Shown here one piece after another: positions 47,314-60,201 of a stretch of 64,000 nt of DNA. The notes beneath the pieces are model-generated. The model did no database searches and was not told the DNA's origin. It saw only the letters and a program-made list of their open reading frames with translations. The position numbers and the translations under genes were made by a program. The DNA comes from Gremmenia infestans (lineage: Eukaryota; Ascomycota; Leotiomycetes; Helotiales; Hamatocanthoscyphaceae), in the NCBI GenBank assembly GCA_032629725.1, contig JAFEVB010000036.1, positions 1,550,001 through 1,614,000 on the forward strand, in the 5' to 3' direction. Every line of letters starts with the position of its first letter. The first letter of the stretch is position 1.

Positions 47314-47481
47314 ATGGGTTGCGGAGACTCCAAGCCAGAACAAGCAGTACAACCTGCTCGCCGTGTCGAAATCATCGGCCCTGTTGATCCACCGGGATGG
47401 TCCCCGAGACCAAGAAGAGACGCTGGAGGAGTCCCAATTGTTGCGGAAGCACACGACCTTAGTCGAGAGAACATCACTTAA
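47314..47481 (+). CDS. Candidate small protein, 55 aa, N-terminal MGC (possible lipidation)
   Basis: An ATG in good context (tgccATGgg) opens a 55-codon frame beginning MGCGDSKPEQ and continuing with a Pro/Arg-rich stretch (PPGWSPRPRRDAGG). MG followed by Cys is the pattern of N-myristoylation plus palmitoylation, suggesting membrane attachment. There is no homologue I recognise, and chance cannot be excluded at this length. Confidence 0.3.
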   Translation: MGCGDSKPEQAVQPARRVEIIGPVDPPGWSPRPRRDAGGVPIVAEAHDLSRENIT

Positions 47482-48566
47482 ACTCTTGGTTATGTAGCAT
47501 AATACCTTCATTTATGTGGGAAGAATCTGGTACTCATTGCTATTGGCGGGGCCGTTACCACTGTCCTCCTTCGCGCTCGCCAATCTACACATGATGTAGA
47601 TGTTTTCAATCCCGCATTTTCCGGCTCCGAGCTGTCTATACCCCGCTCTGCAATCGAGTACGTAGAGCAACAAATCCCGGCACCTCTTAGCGATAATTGG
47701 CTTAATAATAAGACTGGTACTATTAGCGGCACCGCCTAGAATGTTCCCAATTTTCGAGCTGGCAAAACAACAAAACAATGTAGTCTTCCAAGCTTAAGGT
47801 CTTACCGTCCTAGCAGCTCCGTGGTAGTAATATGGCCATGAAAGATATATCGTAACTATATATCTATAAAAAAAAGTAACTACTAAATGCTTTCTATTAT
47901 TTCGGGTTATATGCTATTATTGGATTTAGCTATAAATATAAATATAACTGATTATAAAACTAGTCTTCAGGTATTTGGTTATACTCTCTTTAATATATAA
48001 TTTGACCTTTTTATACTAGCTTTATTATTATATATTTTAAATATATTCTTTTTATAAGTTATAAGCCGAGCGCTTTACTAATTTATAATCTTTTATTTAA
48101 AAATATTACTAGCTCTACTAGCGCTTTTTTAAAAAGCTATAAAAAGTTAATAAAATAGATCTTTCTATTTAGTAAAATAATATTAATATAAATATAAAAA
48201 TTAATAAAAATTAATTATTTATATTATAAGCTAGCTCTATTACTAGCTAGCTTATATAATAGACTAGATTAAATAATCAGCTAAGTTATATAATTAGCTA
48301 GTATTTATATCTAGCTTTTATAGCTAGCTTCTATAATATAGCTTATTAGTTATTAAATACTAATAGCTAATAAGTATACTTTTATTTAAAACTAAAAAAT
48401 AAATTCTAATCTTATTATATTAATTAAAAAAGTAAGCTAAAAAAAAGAGCTAGAAATAAGCTAGCTAATAAGATATAACTTTTCAACTATCTATAGTATA
48501 ATCTAAGAGCGCTTTTATAGATTAATCTAAATTCTATATTATAATAATCTATTTTATATCTATTTT
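47482..48566. other. Boundary into AT-rich RIP-type repeat DNA
   Basis: Composition changes abruptly at about 47840 from ordinary to extremely AT-rich, with many CTAG/TAGC words, and stays so to about 55640. No coding frame. Confidence 0.6.
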
Positions 48567-48948
48567 ATTATTAGGAACCTAATATAATATAAAAAGGAGA
48601 TCACGTGACTAGTCATATGACCTGTATTTTGAGTGAAAGTCATATGACTGCCAAGGCTTAGTGTGGCGCTAAGAAGTGAAACTATATAAAAGGGCTTCTA
48701 TCTCTTTTACTTAGCTCTTTAGATATTATAATACTATCGATTCTAGTATCCACTTTACTCTACTTATTAGTTTCTTATATTTATATAAAAAGAAATTCTT
48801 AGCTAGCTACTTTACTTATTAAGAAGACTTTATATATAGTAATAGAATCTTATTATTTTAATATAGAAATAGAATTAATATATAACTTCATACTTATAAA
48901 ATGCTATTTTTTACTTATATAGTTAATAAATTGATTATAGTATAAAAG
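48567..48948 (-). mobile_element. Second copy of the degenerate transposase end
   Basis: About 220 bp (48567-48785) match 16450-16676 in inverted orientation, including the KKLISRVKWILES frame on the - strand and the shared end gagatcacgtgactagtca. The rest up to the chromovirus is further degenerate element. The chromovirus at 48949 sits beside or within it. Confidence 0.6.
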
Positions 48949-49380
48949 TGTTACGAATATAATATATAACTAAGAGACCTTAGGCTTAATATCTAGCTTT
49001 AGATATAAAAGAACCCTTAGTAGAAACAGGTTTCTCTTATATAAGTAAAAGACGTTTCTCTAGTATATTAGTTATATAATAGACTAAGAAGAATTATAAG
49101 GATCCTTACGGCCTATTAGGATCTATTAGGATCTAGAGGTATAAAGATTCTATATAAAGCTAGGTTATTACCTATTAGATAAAAGCTTTATACTTAACTT
49201 AAATAGTATTTTCTAATATATGCTTATTACTTTATACTTTATAATAAGCTATATTTCTAAGTATAGCAACTAGTAATCTATTAATAGATACTAATATTAA
49301 CCTAATAATAATCTAGATCTAGGGATCTACTTAAGTTATAAAACTTATCTTAGTATTATATAAGCTAGGCGATCGTTATA
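48949..49380 (+). repeat. 5' LTR of chromovirus copy C
   Basis: 432 bp, begins tgttacgaatataa and ends gcgatcgttata. It is 34 bp shorter than the LTRs of copies A and B because of a different internal segment. Confidence 0.88.
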
Positions 49381-52300
49381 CTTTAAGCACTAGTCTTTTT
49401 ATAAATAGAATAATATTATCCACCGGGTCTACTAAAGAGAAAAATACTTTAACCTTAACCCTAATATAAACTCTAGCCTTTATACTAGCGCTAGCCTAAA
49501 CCCTTATAGTATAAAAATAAACTATAATTATTAAGATACCTAATATATTCTATAAAAATAAAAGCAAGTTAGATAACTTTCTAATCTTAATAGATATCTA
49601 TATTTTATTTAACTAATACTTATTTAAAACTAAAATAGTAAAGGTTATTTATATAATTAGTTATTTTTAAAATATAGCCTTTAATTAAGTTAAGATCTAT
49701 ATTAATAATTTTATAGTAAATAAGACTAGCTAGGGGCGAATTATAACCAAAGCAAGAACCTTAATCTAGGCTATATTTATAAGCTATAAAGCATTTAAGA
49801 AAAACATCTAGTAAGTTTTCAGCGATCTTAAATAGTAGAGTATAGCTAAATAGAAGCTATAATAACTAAAATAAAGCAAATTAGCCTCCGAGTATATAGC
49901 TAGGTTCTAGTAGTATTTAGATATAGTAAGATAGAGTAACCGCGCTTTAACTAGCTAGTATTATATAGAACTAAAGGACTTTATTAAGAATAAGCTAACT
50001 AGAATAGACCAACTAACTAGTTTTACTAAAATAATTAAGAAAGCGGTTAAGATTAATAACTAGTTCTTTAAAAGATCTCTTAAATAGAAAGGAACCTATA
50101 ATTTTAGTAAATAGTTAAGAAAAATAGAATTAATAAAAAGAAAAAACTAGAAGAACCTAATAGAAATTAATACTACTTACTAAAAACTAAACCTACTCTT
50201 TAAGAAGAAATAAGATAAGCGATATTAAAAAGGACTTTATTTTAAATATAGATTACTTAGATACTTAGTATTCTTTTATAGATAAAAGAAAAAAAAAGAA
50301 CCTTAAAAGAAATAAAATATAAGCGTAGCTATATAAATCTTAGATATAATATTATAATCTAATCTTAAAAGATAGAAGTATAGTATATAACTACCTAAGT
50401 ATAAAAGCTAGGAAATAAATATAAAAGAAAAAGCAAGCCTATCTTAGGATTCTATAGACTAGCTATCTAATATAGATAAGAAGTAGATTATAGCTAGTAA
50501 TAAGCTTACTATAGAAAACTAGTAGGAACCTAAAAAAAAGAATAAACTAGCCTTTAAAAGAGACTTCTAGCTAGGAATAAAGAAACTAGAAAAAGGTATC
50601 TATTATATAGTTATATACTAAGATATATAATAAGTCGTCTTTAAAGCACTCTAATAGCCTAGGATTATTAAAGGTATTCTAAAAGAAGAAATACTAAAGC
50701 TAAGCTTAATTATTAAGCTAGAAGAAATCTAGGAAATTACTAGTAAAAAGTTAAATAAATATATTTAAAGGAAAATAACTTTTTCTTTATTTTCTATAAA
50801 TCTAATAGTCTTTACCTAGTAGTATATTAGTAATAAAGTATAAAGTATATTTATACTAAATACTCTATACTAACTAATAAGATAGGAAAGTAGTTACTAA
50901 CTATAGAAAAACCAATTTATAAAATATAAAGTCCTAAAAGAAAAACAACTAAAAAAGTAAGTAGTAGCTATAAAAAGCTAAAACTATATAATATTAAACG
51001 CTTATACTAAAAAAAAAGCTATAGATTATACTTAACTCTAGTGCGTAAAAGAACTTTATTTTGCTAGAAGCTATAAAAAGGCTTAATATACTAATATAAG
51101 AGAAGAAAAAACCTTATCTACTTACTATTATTAATAGGATAGTAATTAGAATAAATAGAGAGATAGTTAAATATAAAACTATATTTATATAGGTAACTAT
51201 TAGAGGTTACTAGAAGAAAATTAGCCTAGATATAATCCGTATTAGGGATAATTAAGCTATTTTTAGTATTTCTTAGATTAGATAATATAATCTAGAAATT
51301 AACTAGAAAACTTATAAAGTAAAGTTTATTTAATATAGCTATATATTAAAATAACTATATAGCTATAGAGAGGTTAGCGCTACCTTCTATAACGCGCTAA
51401 GATATATAATCTAAGGCTCTCTACTAAATAATAAAAAGGTTAGAAAAAAGATACTAGTATAGTATAAAAAGTTTAAATAGATATTTAATAACCTATAAAG
51501 TAAAAAAGCCTTATCTAAATATTAAATATAGGACTATAAAATACTACTTAAGAAAGAATATAAACTTTTTTAGAAACTACTTCGCTAGTATAATAAAGAG
51601 AAAATAAGATTATAAAGAGAGTATATTAATAAAGTATTATCTAAGAGATAGATAAGAGAGTTGCACTCCCTATTAGAAATACTAATACTATTTATAAAGA
51701 AAAAAGATAGACTAGATCGGTTTTATATTAACTACTAAAAGTTAAACGAAATAACTATAAAAAACTAATACCTACTACTATAGACAGATAATATATAGAA
51801 CCGTTTAAGAAAGGTAGTAATCTTTATATAACTAGATATAAGAGATATATATTACCTAATCCGTATTATAAAAGGCAAGGAATAGAAAATAGTATTTCGA
51901 ACTAGATTTAGTTACTATAAGTACTAGATTATACTATTTAAGCTAACTAATACTCTAGTAACCTATTAAGAAGTTAATTATAACGCGTTAAAAGCTTTTT
52001 TAGATAAGTTCTATATATATTATCTTAATAATATACTAGTATATTTAGATAATAAGAAATAGCATATAGGATATATAATATAAGTCTTAAAAGCACTTAT
52101 AGTAAAGGGATTCTGCCTAAAGCTATCTAAGTATAACTTTTATATAAAAGAAATTATCTTTCTAAGCTATATAATTATACTAGGGAAAATCGGCCTAGAC
52201 CCTAAAAAGGTCCAAGCGATTATTATCTAGGAGACGCTAACTATAGTTAAATAGATATAATCTTTTCTAGGATTTATAAACTTCTATTAGAAGTTTATTA

Positions 52301-54959
52301 GGTTATATTTAAAAAAGGCTCTACTACTTATAGACCTAATAAAAAAGAAGTAAAAGTTTAAATAGATAAATAAAGCAGAAAAGGTATTCTAAGAGCTAAA
52401 GCAGGCCTTTATAAAAGAGCCTATTTACTAGAACTTCTAGCTAGAACTTAAGTTAATAGTAGAAATAAATATATTAGATAAAGTAATAAAAGAAGTACTT
52501 ATATAAAGATATAAGAATAGTAGCTAGTATCTAGTAGTATACTACTTTAAAAAAATAATATTTATAGAACTTAATTATAATATATATAATAAGAAACTTC
52601 TAGTAATAGTTAAAGTATTATAGAAATAAAAGGTTTACCTTTAGAAAGCTAACTTTCTAGTAATAATTCTTACTAATTATAAGAATCTTATTAGCTTTAC
52701 TATAACTAAAGACTTAAATAGACGGCAGATAAGATAGATAAAGACACTTGCTATTTATAACTTATAAATTAAATATATAAAAGAAATAGAAAACGCATAC
52801 GCTAATATACTAAGTTAGAAGCTAAGATATAAGATAAAAAAGGAAATAAAAAGCATTACGATCTTCTAGAAAGATAGTAATAATCTTATTTTAAATAAAT
52901 AATAAATCGTAGCTGCGACCTATATTAATAGTAATCTATTTATAAATAAAATCAGATTAGTATATAAAAAGGATATAGTAGCAGAAAGCATCTTATAATA
53001 CTTCTAAAAGAATAAAAAAAGGCTTCTACTATACGAAAATAAGATATATATCTTTAAAAGCATCTAAAAAGAATTTATTAAGAAATAATATAAGCTACTA
53101 GCTTATAGATATTAAGGGAATACTAGAACCTAAAAGAGGCTTTTATAAAGGTACTACTTTCTAAGTATGCGAATAATAGTTAAGAAGGTTATTAGTAAGT
53201 ATAATACTTATATATAAAATAAGATATTAAAATACGCTTTATATAATATAATATAATTATCTAATATACTAAAGACTTTTTAGATATCTATTATATAGGA
53301 CTTTATAGTTAAACTACTACTATCTAAGAACCTAATAATAGAAGTAGAATACGATTCTATTCTAGTTATTATAGATAAGTTAATAAAATACACCTATATA
53401 ATATTCTATAAGAAGTTAAGTATAGCTAAAGACTTAGCTTAGGCATTTCTCTAAGTAGTAGTAGTAAACTATAATATATTAGAAGAAATTATATTAGATA
53501 AAGATTAGCTCTTTACTTTAAAATTCTAGATAGTATTTATAGCTTTACTAGGTATTAAAAGAAAGCTATTAATAAGCTTTTATCTATAAACTAATAGATA
53601 AACTAAATAGATAAATTAAATAATAGAAATATATATCTAGTATTATATAAACTATAAGTAGAATAACTAGGTAGAACTTTTACTACTTGTCTAGTTTATA
53701 TATAATATATTAGCTATAGAAAATATAAAGATCTTACTAGTATATATAAATTATAGTTATAATCCTAAAGCCTACCGCTTTATAATAACCTTAGAATTAA
53801 ATAACTAATCCGCAACTATATAGATAGAAAACCTTAAAGCACTTTAGAAAAAACTAGCTAGCGACCTAGTATTTTTTATAAAAAGAGCAGTATTATACTA
53901 TAATAGAAAATATAGTATAGAACCTATACTTAAAAAAAAAGATAAAGTCTATCTAGTATAAAAGAATATTAAGATAAAATAACTAAGTATAAAACTAAAT
54001 TATAAAAAGCTAGAGCTATTTAAAATTAAATAAGTTATAAGACTAGTTAATTATAAATTAGTACTATTTAAGATAATAAATATATATCTAGTATTCTATA
54101 TATCTCTTCTTAAACTAGTACTACTAGGGGCGCTACCTGCGCCTATTATAGAAATCTAACTAGTTAACTCTAATACTAAATATAAGATTAAAGTAATACT
54201 AGACTATAAATAGGTTAAAAGAAGTATTAAGTACTTAGTTAAATAGATAAACTATCTATACTTAGAAAATACCTAGAAACTAGAAATAATACTTAAGAAT
54301 CTTAAGATATTTATAAACTATTAAGATTAGCACTTTAATCTAACTAGAACTAGTCTAAAGAATTATATATAGCTAGCGATATAATAAAAGCAGAGTTATT
54401 AAAGAGGTTAGAACTAGATAAAGGATTACTAGTAAAAAAGTTAGAAATAGAAGCAGGTAGAGCCTTCTACTTACGCTGCCTACTTTTCTTTTTCTTAACT
54501 TTCTTTTTTTCTCTAAAGTATTAAGCTTATTAAGGGTTTTAAGGCTCTAATATAATATATTCTAGGTATAGTATTTAAACTTAAACTATTACTAATTAAA
54601 GCGTAATAGCTTTAAGAGCGTCTTCTGCCTTTTCTACTTTAGATAAAGCTTTTTACGCTTTAGTATAAACTAGTTTATAAGCAATAGACTATAGATATTA
54701 TACTTTATTTTTAATTTTATATAAGTACCACATTTGTCTAAACTAGAGGATTTAGATATAATATACTCTAAGCTTTAGAATTTATAATAAGTGCACTTTA
54801 TATTAATAGAATAACTAAAAGAGATAATTTAGTCGTAAAAGATAAAGCGCTTTTTATCTTTAATATTATAAATAGGTAGTATAATAGCTATACTATAAGA
54901 AAGATATTTTTCTATATTATACTTAAGCGTAGAAGCTACGCTAACTAAGAGAGGAATAG

Positions 54960-55391
54960 TATTATAAATATAATATATAACTAAAGAACCTTAGGCTTAA
55001 TATTTAGCTCTAGATATAGAAGAACCCTTAGTAGAAACAGGTTTCTCTTATATAAGTAAAAGATATTTCTCTAGTATATTAGTTATATAATAGACTAAGA
55101 AGAACTATAGGGATCCTTACGGCCTATTAGGATCTATTAGGATCTAAAGGCATAAAGGTTCTATATAAAGCTAGGTTATTACCTATTAGATAGAAGCTTT
55201 ATACTTAACTTAAATAGTATTTCCTAATATACGCTTATTACTTTATACTTTATAATAAGCTATACTTCTAAGTATAGTAACTAGTAATCTATTAATAGAT
55301 ACTAATATTAACCTAATAATAACCTAGGTCTAGAAACCTACTTAAGTTATAAGACTTACCCTAGCACTACGTGAGCTAGGCGATTGTTATA
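54960..55391 (+). repeat. 3' LTR of chromovirus copy C
   Basis: 432 bp, partner of 48949-49380. Differences are mainly C/T and G/A transitions. Confidence 0.88.
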
Positions 55392-55920
55392 AGAAGCTAT
55401 ATCTATTATATTTTAGATAAATCGGACCTATATATCTATTAGAGATAGTTGGCATCTATTATTAAATCTCTAGATATTAGAAGCTTAAACTTAGTATTAG
55501 TAAGCCAACCGATCAAGTTTAATCTTAAACTATAGAGTTTATTACTATTCGAATTTATCTTTAATTTATACTTAATAGTATATATCTAGACGCTTGTTAT
55601 AAAGTTATAGTAGTAATAGATAAGATCTTTCTAATATAAGATCAATATTGAAGTTAATTAATAATAAACAAGCTGGTCCTAACTACCTATCACTTTTCGA
55701 TCTCAGATGAAGGGGCAACTGCTTTAAGAGATTTTTAGCCGTGGCTTCAATACGCTCACCATCAGTGTCAAAGAACGGATCATGCGAAGTGCAACAAAAT
55801 TGCATACACGAGTCACATGCGCATCATTCAACATGTACTATGATATCTAAATGGAACGAGACGTTTTGATGCAAACAGTGGATGCTATGTCAAATTCCCC
55901 AGCTACTCCCCCATGTTTTC
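55392..55920. other. Repeat edge and intergenic sequence
   Basis: AT-rich mutated DNA continues to about 55640, then ordinary composition. No gene seen. Confidence 0.5.
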
Positions 55921-57122
55921 TCACCCCGAAGGTCTAAATTGGAAATCGTCATTCAGTGTTCCAAAGTCGGTGTCATCGGGAAGAAGGTTCGCGCGAACTT
56001 CTACGGGCTGGCCTGCGTGTTTCATGAAGAAGTTCCCTTGGCTTAAGGGAAGTTTCGTGCGAAGGGTATGGTTTGGGTACCATTGTGCCTTTGCACACAG
56101 GTCAGCTTCTCCCACGAGTGACAAATCGACATTGATATTGGTTGGGTAAGGAAATTGTCAGGAAAGGGGATTTTTTTCACCTGGTATCCCAAAGCAAGCA
56201 TGATTCTATATTCGTCACTTTCATTCGGCATTCCCGCGTGCCATGTTCGCAAGTCCCTCAACATTATGTCACCTTTGTCACAGGTAGGCTGAACCGGAGG
56301 TCTGACTTTCCTTCTTTCTTCTCTGACCTGGTCAAGGACATTTGTTGTCGGCTCTCCTACAACTAGTCTTGCGTTTGCAAGATGGGTTTCCGGCGTAGCG
56401 ATCATTTGCTCGTGGCCTGAAGTCGATGCATGAGATCCCAACCAAAACTCCGTGGACCCAGTGGTAGAGTTAAAGGGACACAGGGGCACGTTGGCGATGA
56501 CGAAAAATGGGCACTTGAAGAAGACACTGAGTAAGTGGTACTGGGAATCGGATTACGCAAAAGTACCTGAGGATGGAAGAACGTGATGTCCTTGTGAACT
56601 GGTTGGCGAAGCCCCTTTGTATGGGGCAAAGCGTTGTTACCGGTCACAAAGTTCCAAATCGGTTTTGCTCCCAGATACCTGCTCTCTCAGAATCAGTCTT
56701 GAGATGAAAAGTCAGGAACCGAAGCTTAACCCACGTATTCATAAGTTGGATCACGAAAGGGTTGAAGAAAACATCATTGTGAAGATACTCAGGATCTTTC
56801 AAAGGCGGACCTTGGAGTATATTTGCTGACGGAGTTCAGATATATTCCAAAAGAAGGGGTGTCAGACGAACACTTAATGGTTTAGCATTGTTCTTGATAA
56901 TTTCATCTGCTTCTCCAGTCATTACGAATTTATATGGTCAACATGAGCGATGTCCACGACATTCTTGAGCACAACAAAGCCATCCTGATGAAGTGCCACC
57001 ATAGCAGCCTCGATATTGGGCGTATCGTAGGCGGATGCCTTCAATTCTTCAGGAGTGGGGTTGATGACTCGGGGAGCATCGCCTACCTCCTTCGGCTCTT
57101 GTTGGTTGGTGTTGATGGCCAT
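55921..57122 (-). pseudogene. Phytanoyl-CoA dioxygenase-like (PhyH) gene with frameshifts
   Basis: Fe(II)/2-oxoglutarate oxygenase family. Intact 3' exons 56567 upward, 56181-56513 and 55921-56088 hold QPVHKDITFF (the HxD iron ligands), GSTEFWLGSH, LRDLRTWHAGMPN (distal His) and the C-terminal PDDTDFGTL. Upstream, HVDHINS meets a stop, and the expected next block TGEADEIIKNNAKPL is in another frame (about 56923). A second shift lies in a T run near 56757 (NPF to VIQLMN). Two further small introns with ordinary GT-AG ends are needed. Either a recently broken gene or two base-calling errors. Substrate unknown; members occur in both peroxisomal alpha-oxidation and secondary metabolism. Start at MAINTNQQ (57122). 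Confidence 0.7.
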
Positions 57123-58449
57123 GATCCAAGAGTTCTCCAAATGCCGAAGTATCACAAACTCAGAACCCTTCTCGCAAGACTCGTTTATTTATCTTCTCTT
57201 CGAATAGGAGCTCGTGAGTCAGACCGGGAACTTCCTAGGGTGTTAGACGACAACACGTGATTATTTCCCTTACAGACCTTCTACTTTTGGCGATCAGGCG
57301 TTAATCCCAATCGTGGCGAAAGTGGATAATTCGTAGAAACCTTCCCAGCCTTGAGCCTCAAGGAAGTTGGTGTCTCTAGCAGGTGGCGCCGAATCCCAAG
57401 TCCGCGGTGTTGTCCGTGTCTTCAATGCGTTATTGGAGAGAGTGCTTGCGTGCGTCTAGAATTCTCTTTCCCTGAAGGTTACAAGCTCTGGTCTTTATTT
57501 AAAGCTGCGATTCATATAATCAGAGACTCGTATGCCGGCTCTTCGAAGAAGCAAACATCAACGGAGCTAATTATTGCTGCATCCCGCTTTGGCCCAAAGC
57601 GACCCACCAACCGGGTTGACTTCAGGGTCCAAGGCCCGTTTGCAAAGCCACCAACTTAAAATCAAGTGGCCTAATATGCAAGATCTTCATTAAAACTACT
57701 CATGACACGGCGCTCGACATGAACAACCGGGCCCGAATGCAAGATGGAGCAACGAAGACTTCGATCCGACTGAACTGCTGCAAGCTATGCTTGGCGTCGC
57801 GGGACAATGCATGAATGGGCTGACGATCGAAACCAGGGAATCGGTTGACTTTTCATCATGAATTATCTGGGGTTTTTAGGATCTACAACGGTAGGTAAGT
57901 ATGCTGTGTTCTTTGACATAATGCAGTTTATGGGTCTACTCATATCCGATAAACATTGACATGAACTGACGACAAAGTATTCTTGTCATTCTCTACAAGT
58001 CAATCTAACTCTTTCGCTGCGATATTCTAATTTCTTTCCTTTGCGGTAGGCAAGTACATACCGCATATGTTATCCAGTTGTTGCACAGAGCGTATTGGAC
58101 ATGTACGCTTCTTCTATTTCGTTGGAGCAAGAGCAGCCTTGATAGTCAATTGGTACGGAGTATAGTGTACGTCGTATCACCAGATTATGCCACTCAATAA
58201 TGGAGATTGACCAGAGCCAGTATAGTCCCAGGAAGGCGTCCAGGCCACGCTGGTGTCCCCAGTCACGTTCTACAATGATAAAGATATTACGACTGAAGCT
58301 TATTGAGCAGAAGCTGGACTAGAAACTGGCGGGTGCCTCATGCAATGTGGAGATAACTGTGAATGAAGAGCGATGTACTGTTTATCCTGCTACCCCAAGA
58401 TATTGAAACACAGAAAAACGCTTGGATTCTGATTAAGTATCATTGCTTA
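57123..58449. other. Intergenic, no gene recognised
   Basis: The missing C-terminal half of the neighbouring alcohol dehydrogenase was not found here. A 102-codon frame at 57351-57659 has no family features. Confidence 0.5.
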
Positions 58450-59131
58450 TTATGCATCCCACGAATCTTTACTTTCCGTCCAGTCATTTTCCGATTCAAC
58501 TTGTCGTGCTTTGATGACTGCAATGCCAATGGGCCCTCCACCAAGGATTAGGACATTTGAGTCATTCTTCAAGGGCGAACGAGACACAGCGTGCCAGCCG
58601 ACTGCTAGGGGCTCGACTAGGGCTGCGATATCGAGTGGGATGTTTTCTGGGAGAGGAAGGACGTAGTTCGCTGGCACGCAGACGGCGTCCGAAAGCCCCC
58701 CTCCCCATCCGCTGAGTCCTACAAAACCGCCGTTATAGCAGACGTTTTCGAGGCCGTCGTGGCAGGCGAAACAGGTGGTGTCGTAGATGGTAGCTTGAAT
58801 TGAGACTTTCTGACCAATCTTGAAATTGGTGACGCCGGATCCGAGAGATGTGATGGTGCCAGAAAATTCGTGGCCGAAGGTTATGGGGAGAGTCTCTTTT
58901 GTGACTGGGTGTGGATTTACAGGAGCGAAGTTTGGTCCACCTAGATATTCGTGCAAGTCTAGGTGATTCAGTGAGAGCAAGGTGGATCTCTGGGATGTCA
59001 CTAAGAGACGTACCGGTGCCACAAATTCCAACGAATGCAGGTTTGATCTTAATCCAGCCGTCTTTGATAGCTGGCTCCTCTACCTCCTCTACTCGTATAT
59101 CTTCTTTGCCGTAGTATCTAGCTGCACGCAT
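58450..59131 (-). pseudogene. Zinc-type alcohol/butanediol dehydrogenase, C-terminally truncated
   Basis: MDR-family oxidoreductase. Exons 59014-59131 and 58450-58958 (55-bp intron) give 208 aa, against about 350 for the family. The catalytic domain is present: GICGTDLHEY (zinc Cys), TFGHEFSG (GHE), structural-zinc Cys region CFACHDGLENVC, and LVEPLAVGWHAV. The NAD-binding fold starts (VLILGGGPIGIAVIKA) and then ends after 15 unrelated residues, so most of the cofactor domain is absent. Gene fragment, probably inactive. Same strand as the PhyH-like gene. Confidence 0.8.
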
Positions 59132-60201
59132 GTTAATGTTGATGTTGATGTTGATGTCAATGTTTTTTCAAAGCTAGAGTTTAGTATAGTATAGTATGGC
59201 AAACTCTTCAAACACATCTCGACTAGAGTCATCGGGTCGTAGGCGCTTTATATATACTCAACCTCAACCTCGCCCTTGCCCCTCTGAACACGCCATACAC
59301 GTATGATAAGTCTACGCGGACAAGTCGGCTCAAGAGCGCTTGCTGTGGTGTGACCGCAGCGCCACTTGAAGATAATGGAAGCTAGCGGAGAAAATACCTA
59401 GCTTGGACTCTTCGAAGCAAACGGCCTACCTTATAAAATTCTCTGGAATCTGGGGAAGGATATCAATCCCCAGATATCTCGTATCTCCGGATATTACCTA
59501 ATCGTCCATATTAGGGTTTCACGTGATGGACGATTTTACTTTAGGTAGCTGGTACTGGTGGTAGGTAAGACTTACTAGTAAGGAGCTGAACAAGTGCGGA
59601 ACTAGGAAATGCAAATGCCTTCCAGATGCGGGTAGGGCCGGGCAAGGTGTACCGAACCGAACCCCTCGCCCTCACCCCACCCCTTCTATTTGATTGTCTT
59701 CGTCGATGGACGTGTTTGTAACAATGATAGATAGTTCAAAACAAAAACTTCACCTGTTTGTAAGGTGCAATGTTCTCTCTTCATTTTTAGTATCATATCC
59801 CCCACATGGTATAGATCGGTATCACTCGTACATTTTTCAATGTTTACCCCGCAGCTTCCCTTTGTGCCAAGGTTGACATGTCCAGCCAAAGCTTCAAGCC
59901 TTCCCTTACATAGCATAGTAAAGCGGAAAGAACGATACAATCAGATTAGAAGACGTGAAGGGTTCGCCACGTTTCCTTGTGTGACAGCGCTACGAGCCAT
60001 GCCATGTTTGTTTAAGCCGATACGAAAGCCGAGCTGTTATCCCCACATTCCGTGTCGGTACAAACCTACCTAGATAGGTAGACTCACTCCGTTCTTAAAA
60101 AATTCAAACCTTTCTTTCTCCAAGAACATCATAATCTAGGACGCGTCTAGCTTTCTTCTGTCTTGCCTTTTCCAATCAATCAAGCGAAAGAACTGCAAAA
60201 G
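59132..60201. promoter_or_regulatory. Divergent intergenic region, dehydrogenase fragment and ThDP enzyme
   Basis: 1.07 kb between two head-to-head starts, with a (GATGTT)n-like run at 59133-59160 and a CCTACCTAGATAGGTAG palindrome at about 60065-60081. No gene seen. Confidence 0.45.

Larger units (their letters stand above)
48949..55391 (+). mobile_element. Full-length Ty3/gypsy chromovirus copy C
   Basis: 6443 bp with 432-bp LTRs (48949-49380, 54960-55391). Flanking 5-mers aaaag (48944-48948) and agaag (55392-55396) fit a target duplication with one G to A change. Order on the + strand: gag-like region, protease, reverse transcriptase (YYLNNILVY, about 52016-52042), RNase H, integrase, chromodomain-like end, polypurine tract (gagaggaatag, to 54959). 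It is more AT-rich than copies A and B, with stops in every frame. The LTR upstream part differs from that of A and B, marking a distinct subfamily. Confidence 0.88.
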
